DNA of 64,000 nt, taken from an uncultured Oscillospiraceae bacterium (GTDB taxonomy: Bacteria > Bacillota > Clostridia > Oscillospirales > Oscillospiraceae). Positions 53,384-61,719 of the stretch are shown here, in pieces. Each line of letters begins with the position of its first letter. Positions within the stretch are counted from its first letter, which is position 1. The position numbers were made by a program, and so were the translations under genes. Under the pieces are notes generated by a model. It saw only the letters and a list, made by a program, of their open reading frames with translations. It ran no database searches and had not been told where the DNA came from. The stretch is from positions 1 to 64,000 of the forward strand of contig CATMVA010000013.1 of the NCBI GenBank assembly GCA_950075865.1, read 5' to 3'.

Positions 53384-53409
53384 GAATTTCCAATTTTTGT
53401 ACAACTTTC
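53384..53409 (+). repeat. 26-bp direct repeat, copy 2
   Basis: GAATTTCCAATTTTTGTACA followed by ACTTTC; it ends in the GTACAACT octamer that is also common in element A at 6.4 kb. Confidence 0.75.
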
Positions 53410-53472
53410 TTTTGGCCCTGCCTCCGTCCCCAACCTCAAAATGGATGCCTCAAAAAAGTTCCGGATACGCGG

Positions 53473-53510
53473 AAAACGCTCCGTTTCCGAAAGGAAACGG
53501 AGCGTTTTTG
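53473..53510. terminator. Terminator after uppP
   Basis: AAAACGCTCCGTTTCC, loop GAAA and GGAAACGGAGCGTTTTT form a 16-bp perfect stem with T-runs on both strands; on the minus strand it lies about 55 bp past the uppP stop. Confidence 0.85.
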
Positions 53511-53565
53511 TTCTCTGAAATTTTGCTTCAAAAATTCCTGCTCCCCGAGAGGCCCCGTTTTTGCC

Positions 53566-54420
53566 CTATTTCACCACAAAATTCGCCACCAGGGAGACCA
53601 CTCCTACGATCCAGCAGTAGTAGGCGAAGGCCCCGAACTTTCCCTTGTCGCACAGCAGGTTCACCAGCCGGATGGCGAAATATCCCACCACGGCGGCCAC
53701 CGCCGTCCCCACCAGGAACACGGGCAGCAGGGCAGTATCGATGGCCCCCTCTTTGATCACGTCCGCCAGGGTCAGGATGTTTGCCCCCAGCACGGCGGGC
53801 AGGCTCATCAGGAAGGAGAACCGGACGGCGAAGGTCCGGTCAAACCCCCGCAGCAGCCCCGCCGAGATAGTGGAGCCGGACCGGGAGATCCCCGGCAGGG
53901 TCCCCACCGCCTGGGCGCAGCCCACCAGCAGGGCGTCGGCCAGCGTGGCCGTCCGGGCGGTCTTTCTGCCCCGGGCCATCCGGTCGGAGAAAAAGAGGAT
54001 AAAGCCGGTGGCGATCAGCGCGACCGACACAAACACGGCGTTGCCCATGACCTCCTCAATGGTATCCTTCACCGGCAAAATGGCAAAGAGAGGCAGGGTG
54101 GCCACCACGATGAGCAGCACCATCCGCCGGGCCGGCGGCACCGAGTTCCCCCCCGTGACCCGCCTACCGCTCCCCGAAAAAAGGGAGCCGATCAGGAAGA
54201 AAAACTCCCGGATCATGTCGGCAATATCGCTCCAGTAGTAGACAAACACCGAAAGCAGGGTCCCCAGATGGAGCAAAACCGTAAAAAACATCTGGGTCTC
54301 CTCATAGTTCTCCACGCTGAAAAACCGCTGGAACAGGGCCAGGTGTCCCGAGCTGGAGATGGGCAGAAACTCGGCGACCCCCTGGAGGATCCCCATCAGG
54401 ATGGCTGATAGATATGTCAT
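53566..54420 (-). CDS. uppP: Undecaprenyl-diphosphatase (BacA family)
   Basis: A 284-residue membrane enzyme that regenerates undecaprenyl phosphate and confers bacitracin tolerance. Signatures are GILQGVAEFLPISSSGHL at residues 11-28 with the catalytic Glu/Ser, and LPGISRSGSTISAGLLRG near 176. About eight membrane helices. ATG 54420. It completes, with uppS and tagO elsewhere in the window, the make, use and recycle set for the lipid carrier. Confidence 0.96.
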   Translation of the reverse strand: MTYLSAILMGILQGVAEFLPISSSGHLALFQRFFSVENYEETQMFFTVLLHLGTLLSVFVYYWSDIADMIREFFFLIGSLFSGSGRRVTGGNSVPPARRMVLLIVVATLPLFAILPVKDTIEEVMGNAVFVSVALIATGFILFFSDRMARGRKTARTATLADALLVGCAQAVGTLPGISRSGSTISAGLLRGFDRTFAVRFSFLMSLPAVLGANILTLADVIKEGAIDTALLPVFLVGTAVAAVVGYFAIRLVNLLCDKGKFGAFAYYCWIVGVVSLVANFVVK

Positions 54421-54522
54421 GGGTCACGCCCCCTTCGCAGGTATCTTTGCATTGCTTTTTATCATATTACCATATATGCCGGAATATTTCTACCACGAAA
54501 GGAAAATTTAACCTCTTTTTGC

Positions 54523-54555
54523 GAAAAGAAAAGCCGCCGTCCTCAGACGGCGGCT
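54523..54555 (-). terminator. Terminator overlapping the tepA-like stop
   Basis: On the minus strand AGCCGCCGTCTGAGGACGGCGGCT is followed by TTTCTTTTCGC. The stop codon of the gene lies inside the hairpin. Confidence 0.85.
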
Positions 54556-55241
54556 TCTCTCCCCTTTTCGATCTCCCCGTACAGACACTCCAGTGCCTCC
54601 CCCAGGCCCCCCACCCGGTCAACGAGCCCCAGCTCCACCGCCTCTTTCCCGTAGAGGACGCTGCCGATGTCCCCGGTCAGCTCCCCGGTCTCCAGCATGA
54701 GCCGGAGGAAATCCTCCCGCTTGATGTGGCTGTGGTCGGTGACGAACTCCACGATCCGGTCCTGGGTCCGGCGGAAGTAGGAGAACATCTGGCTCACCCC
54801 GATGACCGTGCCAGTCAGCCGCACCGGGTGGATGGTCATAGCCGCCGAGGGGGCGATAAAGGAGGTCTTGGCCGCCACCGCCAGAGGCACCCCGATGGAG
54901 TGCCCGCCCCCCAGCACCAGGGACACCGAGGGCTTTCGCATCCCGGCGATCATCTCCGCGATGCCCAGCCCAGCCTCAATATCTCCCCCTGCCGTGTTCA
55001 GCAGCACCAAAAGCCCGTCCACCTCCCGGCTTTCCTCCACCGAGGCCAGCAGGGGCAGCACATGCTCATACCGTGTGGTCTTGATATGGGCCGGCAGGAG
55101 CTGGTGCCCCTCGATCTGCCCTACAATAGTGAGGGTATATACCGTCCCCCGTTCGGTGCGGACCAGGGTATCCCCAAAGGCCTCGATCTCCCGGCGCTGT
55201 TCAGCCTCACCGGCCTGCTTCTCTTCCTCTTCCACGCCCAT
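54543..55241 (-). CDS. tepA: ClpP-family serine protease, TepA-like
   Basis: A 232-residue crotonase-fold protease. NTAGGDIEAGLGIAEMI near residue 82, GGGHSIGVPLAVAA (nucleophile Ser near 109) and MTIHPVRLTGTVIG (His near 134) give the ClpP-like catalytic order; the YGKEAVELGLVDRVGG ending matches. In Bacillus tepA (ymfB) lies beside spoIIIE/ftsK, and here it is two genes upstream of ftsK on the same strand, which supports the name. ATG 55241 follows AGGAA. It probably degrades signal peptides or small proteins. Confidence 0.85.
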   Translation of the reverse strand: MGVEEEEKQAGEAEQRREIEAFGDTLVRTERGTVYTLTIVGQIEGHQLLPAHIKTTRYEHVLPLLASVEESREVDGLLVLLNTAGGDIEAGLGIAEMIAGMRKPSVSLVLGGGHSIGVPLAVAAKTSFIAPSAAMTIHPVRLTGTVIGVSQMFSYFRRTQDRIVEFVTDHSHIKREDFLRLMLETGELTGDIGSVLYGKEAVELGLVDRVGGLGEALECLYGEIEKGREAAV

Positions 55242-55476
55242 CCCCCATTTCCTGACGACAGTACCGTCAGTATGTGCCGAAGAGCCCTCCTTTACTCAAA
55301 CATTACCCTTTGTAATGGTTTTTTCTTCCACTTTGATTGAAAAATAAGCGATTCCTCTCCGCCACCCGCTGTGATCGCAAAAGAACCTCACACTTTTTTT
55401 CTCCTTTTGCCCATTTCCGCTACTTTAGGCAAAAAGGCTTGACATAACACCCACCTATAACCCGGACAACAGGGAG

Positions 55477-55584
55477 TTATTCACATTTTCCACGGAGTTT
55501 TCCACCGCCTTCCCCCGTTACTCTCCCAGTGTTTTTCCTCGTTATCCACCGTTTTTTCCCCACCCCGCTATCGATATTCTCCAC
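55477..55584 (+). promoter_or_regulatory. Cluster of DnaA-box-like nonamers
   Basis: TTATTCACA (55477-55485) and TTATCCACC (55542-55550) each match TTATCCACA at 8 of 9. TTTTCCACG (55486-55494), TTTTCCACC (55498-55506) and TTCTCCACG (55576-55584) match at 7 of 9. All are in the same orientation, and the first two abut. No dnaA or dnaN gene is nearby. Confidence 0.45.
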
Positions 55585-55644
55585 GAAGCCAAAGCGTCGA
55601 TTTTGGTCAACATAACGAAGGGTGCTTCGCGGAGCGAAACGCTC

Positions 55645-55681
55645 GGGGACAGTCGTTGGCCGCAGGCCAATGACCGTCCCC
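55645..55681. repeat. Imperfect palindromic element, copy 2
   Basis: GGGGACAGTCGTTGGCC, loop GCA, GGCCAATGACCGTCCCC. It shares ACAGTCGTT and GGCCAA-TGAC with the copy at 53128-53163, and the outer arms co-vary (GGGGAC/GTCCCC here, GGCAC/GTGCC there). Confidence 0.65.
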
Positions 55682-55735
55682 GTCTCTTCCGGGTTTGTGA
55701 TCTTCCCCCATAGGGTGGACCCTCCCCTTCCGGAT

Positions 55736-55767
55736 ATAAAAAGGAGCCGGTCCTTTCGACCGGCTCC
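55736..55767 (-). terminator. Terminator after the CmpB-like gene
   Basis: On the minus strand GGAGCCGGTCG, loop AAA, GGACCGGCTCC followed by TTTTT. Confidence 0.88.
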
Positions 55768-55773
55768 CCGCTG

Positions 55774-56631
55774 CTATTGATCCCTTTTCTCCTGGCCGCC
55801 GTGGTCCTTGTGAACGACCCCCTTCAATATCCTGGCTGCCTTCTCCCCCTGCCGCTTCACGCTCTCCAGGGTCCCCTGATCCGGGGCGCTGGGACGCATC
55901 CGGTGGTAGGTCTCCCGGAACCGGCGGGTGATGATCTCGGTGCGGGCCATCAGCTCGTCATACCGCTCCTTGGCCACACGTCCGGCCTCGTCCAACTGGT
56001 CAGGGATCAGGTCGCTCAACCGCTCCGCGAGCTCCTGCCGTCCCAGCTTGGTCTGGAGCCGCAGCTCGTCTCCAGCCTGGCGGAGCTTCTTCATCAGCTG
56101 GGAGGTCTTGACCAGCTGGAGGATGGTGGCGGTGGCGTCGGCCAGCAGCACCCCCAGGAAAACGCCGTCCAGGAAATAGAGCACGCTGCCCCGGATCTCC
56201 CCCAGCTGCCGGGCAATCCAGGGGTGAACAAAATAGAGGACCAGGTAGGACAGCACACCCCAGGCCAGGCAGACCGGCAAGCAGATCCGCCCCTGCAAAT
56301 TGAACCGGCTCCAGCTGTAATCCCAGTACTTGATGTGGGTGGCGGTCTCCAGAAACCAGCCCACCAGATATTCCCAGGCCGACATGCAGACCGTGGCCAC
56401 CAGATAGAACAGGACAGGCCGGTCCATAAAGGGCTGGAACCAGCACACCATCATCAGCACGCCGATCCCGTAGATGGGGCAAATGGGCCCGTATAGAAAG
56501 CCACGGGACACCGGGCGGCGCTCCACCACCGAGCACAGCACGGTCTCCATGCACCACCCCAGAAAGGAATAGACGATAAAATACAGAAAGGCCAGGCTCA
56601 GAGGGAGACCGAAAAAAACAGGATCGCTCAA
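55774..56631 (-). CDS. CmpB-type putative ABC transporter permease family protein
   Basis: A 285-residue protein with about five membrane helices in the first 170 residues: FIVYSFLGWCMETVLCSV near 18, VSRGFLYGPICPIYGIG near 41, WEYLVGWFLETATHIKYWDYS near 87, GRICLPVCLAWG near 114. These are the landmarks of the ABC_trans_CmpB family, whose transport role is unproven. A charged, coiled-coil-prone cytoplasmic tail of about 110 residues follows. ATG 56631 overlaps the DUF4364 stop by 4 bp. Confidence 0.87.
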   Translation of the reverse strand: MSDPVFFGLPLSLAFLYFIVYSFLGWCMETVLCSVVERRPVSRGFLYGPICPIYGIGVLMMVCWFQPFMDRPVLFYLVATVCMSAWEYLVGWFLETATHIKYWDYSWSRFNLQGRICLPVCLAWGVLSYLVLYFVHPWIARQLGEIRGSVLYFLDGVFLGVLLADATATILQLVKTSQLMKKLRQAGDELRLQTKLGRQELAERLSDLIPDQLDEAGRVAKERYDELMARTEIITRRFRETYHRMRPSAPDQGTLESVKRQGEKAARILKGVVHKDHGGQEKRDQ

Positions 56632-57158
56632 GATGTCTCCTCCTCGCTGAGAACGGACAAAATAGTGTGGTAGAGCTTCTCCGGCCGCTTCCGGAATCCG
56701 CCGATGAGCCGGTCGGCCTGCTCCTCCGAGGGACAGAGCAGCTCCACTGTCAGCAGATTGCCCTTGTCGTCGTCCAGGCTCATCCGGGCCATCACCGCCC
56801 CGTCCGGTCCGCTCCGCTTTTCCCCCTTGACCTGAGCCTGCCGCCGCAGGGCGGCGTTCACTGGGATCAACGACTGGTCACAGTGGCGGCGCACCGAGAA
56901 GGGCAGGCTGCTCTCACAGGCCTGGGAGTTCACCCGTCCCTTGTCGGTGATCCGGTAGCCCTCCTGCCCCAGCTCCAGGTTCCCGTTTTCCACCAGCTCG
57001 GCGGTGGCCTCGGCAAAGTCGAAATAGCTCACCCCTTGGTGCTCCATGACCAGATCGGCCAGGGTGTCCGGCACGATGGGTCCCGCCGCCCGGTCCAGAA
57101 GGTAGAGCTCCAGCATCTTGATGTCCAGCTTATTATGGATAAAGCCCTGTTCGGCCAT
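56628..57158 (-). CDS. DUF4364 family winged-helix-like protein
   Basis: A 176-residue protein with an N-terminal DNA-binding-like half (NKLDIKMLELYLLDRA, YFDFAEATAELVENGNLEL, YRITDKGR) and a C-terminal alpha/beta half with VELLCPSEEQADRLIGGFRK. The layout matches DUF4364, a Clostridia family presumed regulatory. Here it is coupled to the CmpB-like gene by a 4-bp overlap, so it may control or assist that membrane protein. ATG 57158 follows AAAGGAGCGGG. Confidence 0.87.
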   Translation of the reverse strand: MAEQGFIHNKLDIKMLELYLLDRAAGPIVPDTLADLVMEHQGVSYFDFAEATAELVENGNLELGQEGYRITDKGRVNSQACESSLPFSVRRHCDQSLIPVNAALRRQAQVKGEKRSGPDGAVMARMSLDDDKGNLLTVELLCPSEEQADRLIGGFRKRPEKLYHTILSVLSEEETS

Positions 57159-57258
57159 TGCTCCCGCTCCTTTCGTACTCCATAGCTTCTTTTCTCGGAT
57201 TATACCTCATTTCTCCCCGCCTGGCAAGGCCCCGGCTTTTTAAGAATCCGTAAAGCCT

Positions 57259-58218
57259 TCACCAGACCGGCTCCGCCCCTTCCGCCCGCAGCGGACACTG
57301 TGCGAAGATCCGCTCTACCAACGTCCGGTACTCCGTAGTCTCGGCCGCTTTCCGCAGGTCCTTCTCCAGCCGCCCGGTGTCCTCAAAAAGGCAGATCTGA
57401 TAAAACCAGATCTCCTTCATCCGCCCCAGGGCAGCCCTGGCATTGCCAAAAGCCGCGCAGTATTCCTCAAAGAGCGCCTCGGTGTAAGACTTCAGCTCCT
57501 CCCGGCCTGCCCCCTCCCCACCCCGGAGCCGGCGGAAGAGCGCCGGGTCGGCCACGGCCCCCCGGCCCAGCATAAAGGCTTCGGCCTCCGGATACGCCTC
57601 CCGGAAGGCCCAAAACCGCGCCGCGGTAGTCAGGTCCCCGTTGCAGCACACCGGGTTCCGGCTCTCCCGAAGGGCATAGCCCAGCCACGCCGGCCTTGCC
57701 GGCCGGCGGTAAAAGTCAGCCCCCACCCGGCAATGGACGGTCAATTCACAGATAGGGTAGCGATTGAACAGTTCCAGCAGGGCCGGGAACTCCTCCGGGG
57801 CGTTCCGCCCCAGCCGGGTCTTTACCGAGACGGCGCAGGGCGCCTGGGCGAAGATCCCGTCCAGCAACCGCTCCAGCCCCTCCCGGTCCCCCAGGGCACC
57901 GCTCCCTTTCCCCTTGGCCGTCACCGTCCCCGACGGGCAGCCCAGATTCAGGTTGACCTCCCCGTAGTCCAGCCCGGCCAGGGCTTTGGCCGCCCAGAGA
58001 AAATCCTCACTCCGCCGGGTCAGCAGTTGGGGCACCACGGTTATGCCCACGTTGGCTGCCGGGTCCAGTCCCCGCATATCCCGTGGCGGGATACGCCCGT
58101 CCGAGGTGGGGGAGAAAAAAGGCGTATAATATTTGTCCGCACCGCCGAAAAAGCGGTGGTGGAGCCTCCGGAACACCGGATCAGTCACCCCCTCCAGGGG
58201 TGCGAAATAAAGCTTCAA
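57259..58218 (-). CDS. dus: tRNA-dihydrouridine synthase
   Basis: A 319-residue FMN-dependent TIM-barrel enzyme reducing specific tRNA uridines. FAPLEGVTDPVFRRL at residues 5-19, NLNLGCPSGTVTAKGKGSGAL near 93 with the catalytic Cys in LGCPS, KTRLGR near 133, LTVHCR near 158, NGDLTT near 193 and MLGRGAVADPALF near 216. The position specificity (DusA, B or C) cannot be assigned. A 100-bp gap separates it from DUF4364. Confidence 0.93.
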   Translation of the reverse strand: MKLYFAPLEGVTDPVFRRLHHRFFGGADKYYTPFFSPTSDGRIPPRDMRGLDPAANVGITVVPQLLTRRSEDFLWAAKALAGLDYGEVNLNLGCPSGTVTAKGKGSGALGDREGLERLLDGIFAQAPCAVSVKTRLGRNAPEEFPALLELFNRYPICELTVHCRVGADFYRRPARPAWLGYALRESRNPVCCNGDLTTAARFWAFREAYPEAEAFMLGRGAVADPALFRRLRGGEGAGREELKSYTEALFEEYCAAFGNARAALGRMKEIWFYQICLFEDTGRLEKDLRKAAETTEYRTLVERIFAQCPLRAEGAEPVW

Positions 58219-58322
58219 TCTCTCTCACCTCTTTTTTATTGTACCAAAGTCGGTAAAAAAAGGCAAAGGGTTCCTCACGAGAAAGAATTGTGATTTTATT
58301 CCAAAAAAATCCTCCAAACAGG

Positions 58323-58352
58323 TTGCAATTTAGTGCGTGTTTCTGGTAAAAT
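58323..58352 (+). promoter_or_regulatory. ptsHI promoter
   Basis: TTGCAA (58323-58328), an 18-bp spacer and TAAAAT (58347-58352), about 70 bp before ptsH. No catabolite-responsive palindrome was recognised beside it. Confidence 0.65.
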
Positions 58353-58421
58353 AGGAAAGCAGGAAATCCTTGATTGGAATCCTCCGAATTTCAGCAAGAA
58401 AAAGGAAAGGATGTCATCGCT

Positions 58422-58682
58422 ATGAAACAGTTCCAGTACACTATCACCGACCCCTTGGGTATCCACGCCCGCCCCGCCGGGCTTCTGGTCAAGGCCGCCA
58501 AGGCTCTGGACAGCACCATCACCATTGAGAAGGAAGACGGCAAGTCCGCCGTGGCCACCAAGCTCATGGCCGTCATGGGTCTGGCCATCAAGGCCGGCAA
58601 CACCGTGACCGTCACCGTGGAGGGCGGCAACGAGGAGGCCAACGCCGCCGCCATGGAGCAGTTCTTCAAGGAGAACGTCTGA
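58422..58682 (+). CDS. ptsH: Phosphocarrier protein HPr
   Basis: An 86-residue phosphocarrier between EI and the sugar-specific EII components. The active His is H15 in GIHARPAG. The regulatory site is unusual: where Bacillus HPr reads KSIMGVM with Ser46, this protein reads TKLMAVM, placing Lys at the Ser46 position by alignment to the following hydrophobic motif (a Thr precedes it). Phosphorylation by HPr kinase as in classic CcpA control may therefore be lost or altered. ATG 58422 is preceded by GGAAAGG; the open extension to 58374 has no start evidence. ptsI follows after 27 bp. Confidence 0.95.
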   Translation: MKQFQYTITDPLGIHARPAGLLVKAAKALDSTITIEKEDGKSAVATKLMAVMGLAIKAGNTVTVTVEGGNEEANAAAMEQFFKENV

Positions 58683-58709
58683 TCACCATTCTGTAAGGAG
58701 GGAACCCTT

Positions 58710-60344
58710 ATGCAAGTAGCCACCGGCAAATCCATCCTGGACGGCATTGCCATCGGCCCCGTTCACTTCTATCGCAAGGTAGATATGGTGATCACCCCCG
58801 TTTCCGCCCTGACCCCCGCCGAGGAACTTGCCCGTTTCGCCACCGCCCAGGCCAAGGCCCAGGAGCAGCTGGGATTGCTTTACGACAAGGCCCTGGCCGA
58901 GGTAGGCGAGGACAACGCCGCCATCTTCGAGATCCACCAGATGATGCTGGAAGACGATGACTACGTAGAGGCCATCCAGTCTATCATTGAGACCCAGAAG
59001 GCCACCGCCGAGTACGCTGTCTCCACCACCGGCGAGAACTTCTCCGCCACCTTCGCCGCCATGGACGACGCCTATATGAAAGCCCGGGCCGTGGACGTGA
59101 AAGACGTCTCCCATCGCCTGGTGAATATCCTCACCGGTGTCGGTGAGGCCAGCCTCCTGGGCGACCAGCCGGTCATCCTGGTAGCCGACGACCTGACCCC
59201 CAGCGAGACCGTCCAGATGGACAAGAGCAAGCTGCTGGGCTTCGTCACCCGGAAGGGTTCCACCAACAGCCACACCGCCATCCTGGCCCGGACCATGAAC
59301 ATCCCAGCCCTCATCGGCGTGGACATCGATGAGAGCTGGGACGGCAAGCTGGGCATCATCGACGGCTACAACCACTGCGTGTACATCGACCCCACCACCG
59401 ACCTCCACGCCACTCTGGAGCGCAAGCGCCAGTCCGACCTGCAGCAGCGGGCCCTCCTCCAGGGCCTCAAGGGCATGCCCAACGAGACGCTGGACGGCCG
59501 GAAGGTAAACCTCTACGCCAACATCGGAAATGTGGGCGACGTGGGTCTGGTCCTCCAGAATGACGCCACCGGCATCGGCCTGTTCCGCAGCGAGTTCATC
59601 TATCTCAACTCCCACGACTACCCCACCGAGGATGAGCAGTTCGCCATCTACAAGCAGGTGGCCGAGACCATGGGCGGCAAAAAGGTCATCATCCGCACCC
59701 TGGATATCGGCGCCGACAAGCAGGCCGACTACTTCAACCTGGACAAGGAGGAGAACCCCGCCCTGGGCTTCCGGGCCATCCGGATCTGCCTGACCCGGAA
59801 GGAGATCTTCAAGACCCAGCTCCGGGCCATCCTCCGGGCCAGCGCCTACGGCAAGGTCTCCATCATGTTCCCCATGATCACCTCCCTCTGGGAGGTCAAG
59901 GATGCCAAGGCCACCCTGGCCGAGTGCCGCAAGGAGCTGGAGGACGCCGGCATTCCCGTGGGCGAGGTGGAGATCGGCATTATGATCGAGACCCCCGCCG
60001 CCGTCATGGTGGCCGACGACCTGGCCCAGGAGGTGGAGTTCTTCTCCCTGGGCACCAACGACCTGACCCAGTACACTCTGGCCATCGACCGGCAGAACCC
60101 CAAGCTGGACCGCTTCTACGATCCCCACCACCCCGCCGTGCTCCGCCTCATCCGCATGACTATCGAGGCCGGACACCGCCACAACTGCTGGGTGGGTATC
60201 TGCGGCGAACTGGGCGCCGATTCCACCCTGACCGAGACCTTCCTCCGCATGGGCATCGACGAGCTGTCGGTCTCCCCCTCCTCTATCCTCCCCCTCCGGA
60301 AGATCGTTCGGAGCCTGGATCTGAGCAAGGAGTCCCAGGTCTGA
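58710..60344 (+). CDS. ptsI: PTS enzyme I (phosphoenolpyruvate-protein phosphotransferase)
   Basis: A 544-residue soluble enzyme that moves phosphate from PEP to HPr. The N-terminal HPr-binding and phospho-His domain has GSTNSHTAILAR with active His near 188. The PEP-binding barrel contains GIGLFRSEFIY near 290, PALGFRAIR near 350, MIETPAAVMVADDLA near 426, FFSLGTNDLTQYTLAIDR near 447, and the catalytic Cys in VGICGELGAD near 497. ATG 58710 follows GGAGGG. It is closed by two terminators. Confidence 0.97.
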   Translation: MQVATGKSILDGIAIGPVHFYRKVDMVITPVSALTPAEELARFATAQAKAQEQLGLLYDKALAEVGEDNAAIFEIHQMMLEDDDYVEAIQSIIETQKATAEYAVSTTGENFSATFAAMDDAYMKARAVDVKDVSHRLVNILTGVGEASLLGDQPVILVADDLTPSETVQMDKSKLLGFVTRKGSTNSHTAILARTMNIPALIGVDIDESWDGKLGIIDGYNHCVYIDPTTDLHATLERKRQSDLQQRALLQGLKGMPNETLDGRKVNLYANIGNVGDVGLVLQNDATGIGLFRSEFIYLNSHDYPTEDEQFAIYKQVAETMGGKKVIIRTLDIGADKQADYFNLDKEENPALGFRAIRICLTRKEIFKTQLRAILRASAYGKVSIMFPMITSLWEVKDAKATLAECRKELEDAGIPVGEVEIGIMIETPAAVMVADDLAQEVEFFSLGTNDLTQYTLAIDRQNPKLDRFYDPHHPAVLRLIRMTIEAGHRHNCWVGICGELGADSTLTETFLRMGIDELSVSPSSILPLRKIVRSLDLSKESQV

Positions 60345-60354
60345 ATCAACCTAT

Positions 60355-60391
60355 AAAAGAGAGCCGCTCCCACGAGCGGCTCTCTTTTTTT
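60355..60391 (+). terminator. Terminator after ptsI
   Basis: AAAGAGAGCCGCTC, loop CCAC, GAGCGGCTCTCTTT with T7. Confidence 0.92.
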
Positions 60392-60393
60392 GT

Positions 60394-60425
60394 AAAAAAG
60401 GCCCCGCCTTGCGGCGGGGCCTTTT
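60394..60425. terminator. Second terminator, shared with the leftward repeat-protein gene
   Basis: AAAAAAGGCCCCGCC, loop TTGC, GGCGGGGCCTTTT; usable in both directions between convergent genes. Confidence 0.85.
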
Positions 60426-60454
60426 CAGGGCTTTCTTTGTCAAATGGGCTTCGT

Positions 60455-61705
60455 TCAGCTCAGCTCCTGCAGATCCTCCAGGTGCTCCAGGATCAACTCC
60501 TTCTCCTCGGTGGAGAGGGTCACATCCCCCAGGATCTCCATGGCCTTGACCTGGACCTTCTCCTCCACCGTCTGGATGGATTCGATGTGGTCGAAAATCA
60601 GCTCCTTCTCCTCGGTGGAAAGGCTGGGATCGCCCAGCAGCTCCAGCACCTGGGCCTGGAGGTTCTCCTCCAGATCCCGCAGCTCCTCGGCATGCTCCAG
60701 GATCAGCTCCTTCTCCTCGGTGGGAAGGCTGGGGTCCCGCAGGATCTCGGCGGCCATATCCAACGCCGAACCGGCGGCTCTCCGGCTGCCGGTCTCCCGG
60801 TTGATAACCGAAACGCCCTGGTCCCCAATGTGGATGTCCACCTTCCCGTTGGTTGCCTGGCGAATGGCGGAGAGTGCCTCGTTCACATAGTGCTGGATAG
60901 ATTCCCCGCTCCGCTTGGCGCCCCGTTTGGCGGCGTCCTTCAGATCCCGCGCGGCATCCTGCAAGTCCTGGGCAGCCTCGTCCAGCTGCCGCTTTACCTC
61001 AGCCTCCTGCTCGGGGGTGAGCTCCACGCTCTTTTTCACCTTGCTCCCGAAATCGCTCCACTTCTTCCCCCAACCGTCAAAATTAGGCATCCTTGGCGGA
61101 TTTTTGCGGGAAAGCAGCGTGGTATAGACCCCGATGAGCTGCTGGTTGGTGGTCTCCCTGCTGACGGCGATCTCCCGGAGGGCGGTGATCTTGGTCTCCT
61201 CCCCCGGTCCCATCAGGCTGATCTTATCCATGGCCGCCTGAATATAGGCGCTGTCCTTCCGGACTGCCTCCAGCTGCTCCAGCAGATAGGCCGTGCTGAC
61301 CTCCTTGGGCTCCTCGGGAGCCTCAACACTCTCCGGAATTTCGGGAGTCTCCGGAGCCTCAGGGGTCTCGGGCACTTCCGGCGTTTCCGAGGCGACCGGT
61401 GTAACGGGAGCCACGGGTGTGACCGGAGCCACAGGCTCAACAGGAGCCACGGGTGTCACGGGAATTTCAGGTGCTTCAGCAGTCTCGGGGACCACGGGAG
61501 TGGGCTGCGCGTCGTTGCGCTTATGAAACAAAAAGTCCTTCATTTGACTGTCCTCCAAATTGAAATTTGGCGGACACGCGAGACAGATCAGGTTTTCTGA
61601 AAGGAAGCGTGCCCGCCCTTGTTTAACGAGCTGTTTCGCCCGTCTCGGCCAAGTCGCTTCGTATTCATTCCCTTGCTCGTCTATCACACGCACGTTTTTT
61701 TCGAT
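60455..61705 (-). CDS. Unknown protein: RRXRR-like N-terminal domain, Pro/Thr linker, three 35-residue repeats
   Basis: From the top, the first 50 codons ([20 protein letters not shown] to [14 protein letters not shown]) look like a small conserved domain resembling RRXRR or related Clostridia leaders. A Pro-Val-Thr-rich linker ([20 protein letters not shown]) follows, then the helical region [20 protein letters not shown] with [12 protein letters not shown], and finally three 35-residue repeats of TEEKELI-type (about the last 95 residues). The best SD, GGGGAGGA, is spaced for a start at 61705 where the codon is ATC; the first GTG is at 61693, rather far away. An internal ATG at 61543 has a perfect GGAGGA SD and would give a 362-residue product lacking the N-terminal domain. 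Function unknown. Confidence 0.7.
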   Translation of the reverse strand: MEKNVRVIDEQGNEYEATWPRRAKQLVKQGRARFLSENLICLACPPNFNLEDSQMKDFLFHKRNDAQPTPVVPETAEAPEIPVTPVAPVEPVAPVTPVAPVTPVASETPEVPETPEAPETPEIPESVEAPEEPKEVSTAYLLEQLEAVRKDSAYIQAAMDKISLMGPGEETKITALREIAVSRETTNQQLIGVYTTLLSRKNPPRMPNFDGWGKKWSDFGSKVKKSVELTPEQEAEVKRQLDEAAQDLQDAARDLKDAAKRGAKRSGESIQHYVNEALSAIRQATNGKVDIHIGDQGVSVINRETGSRRAAGSALDMAAEILRDPSLPTEEKELILEHAEELRDLEENLQAQVLELLGDPSLSTEEKELIFDHIESIQTVEEKVQVKAMEILGDVTLSTEEKELILEHLEDLQELS

Positions 61706-61719
61706 GGGTGTCCTCCCCC

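Larger units (their letters stand above)
52981..53565. other. Gene-free stretch with intergenic element C and palindromic element copy 1
   Basis: This stretch holds the ftsK promoter (53043-53071) and an imperfect palindrome at 53128-53163. A CA-rich block at 53290-53383 has CCCAAAACCCCG and CCTCAAAACCCTCAAAAG, with GTGCAACT/GTTGCAC-type octamers around it. A 26-bp direct repeat lies at 53210-53235 and 53384-53409, and the uppP terminator at 53473-53510. No coding sequence is credible; the open frames here have repeat-derived composition. Confidence 0.6.
55242..55773. other. Gene-free stretch with DnaA-box-like cluster and palindromic element copy 2
   Basis: No coding sequence is credible in these 530 bp. 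Seen are a small inverted repeat TGACG/CGTCA at 55253-55268, an AT-rich part (55300-55440), five DnaA-box-like nonamers between 55477 and 55584, an imperfect palindrome at 55645-55681 related to 53128-53163, and the terminator of the cmpB-like gene at 55736-55767. Confidence 0.55.
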
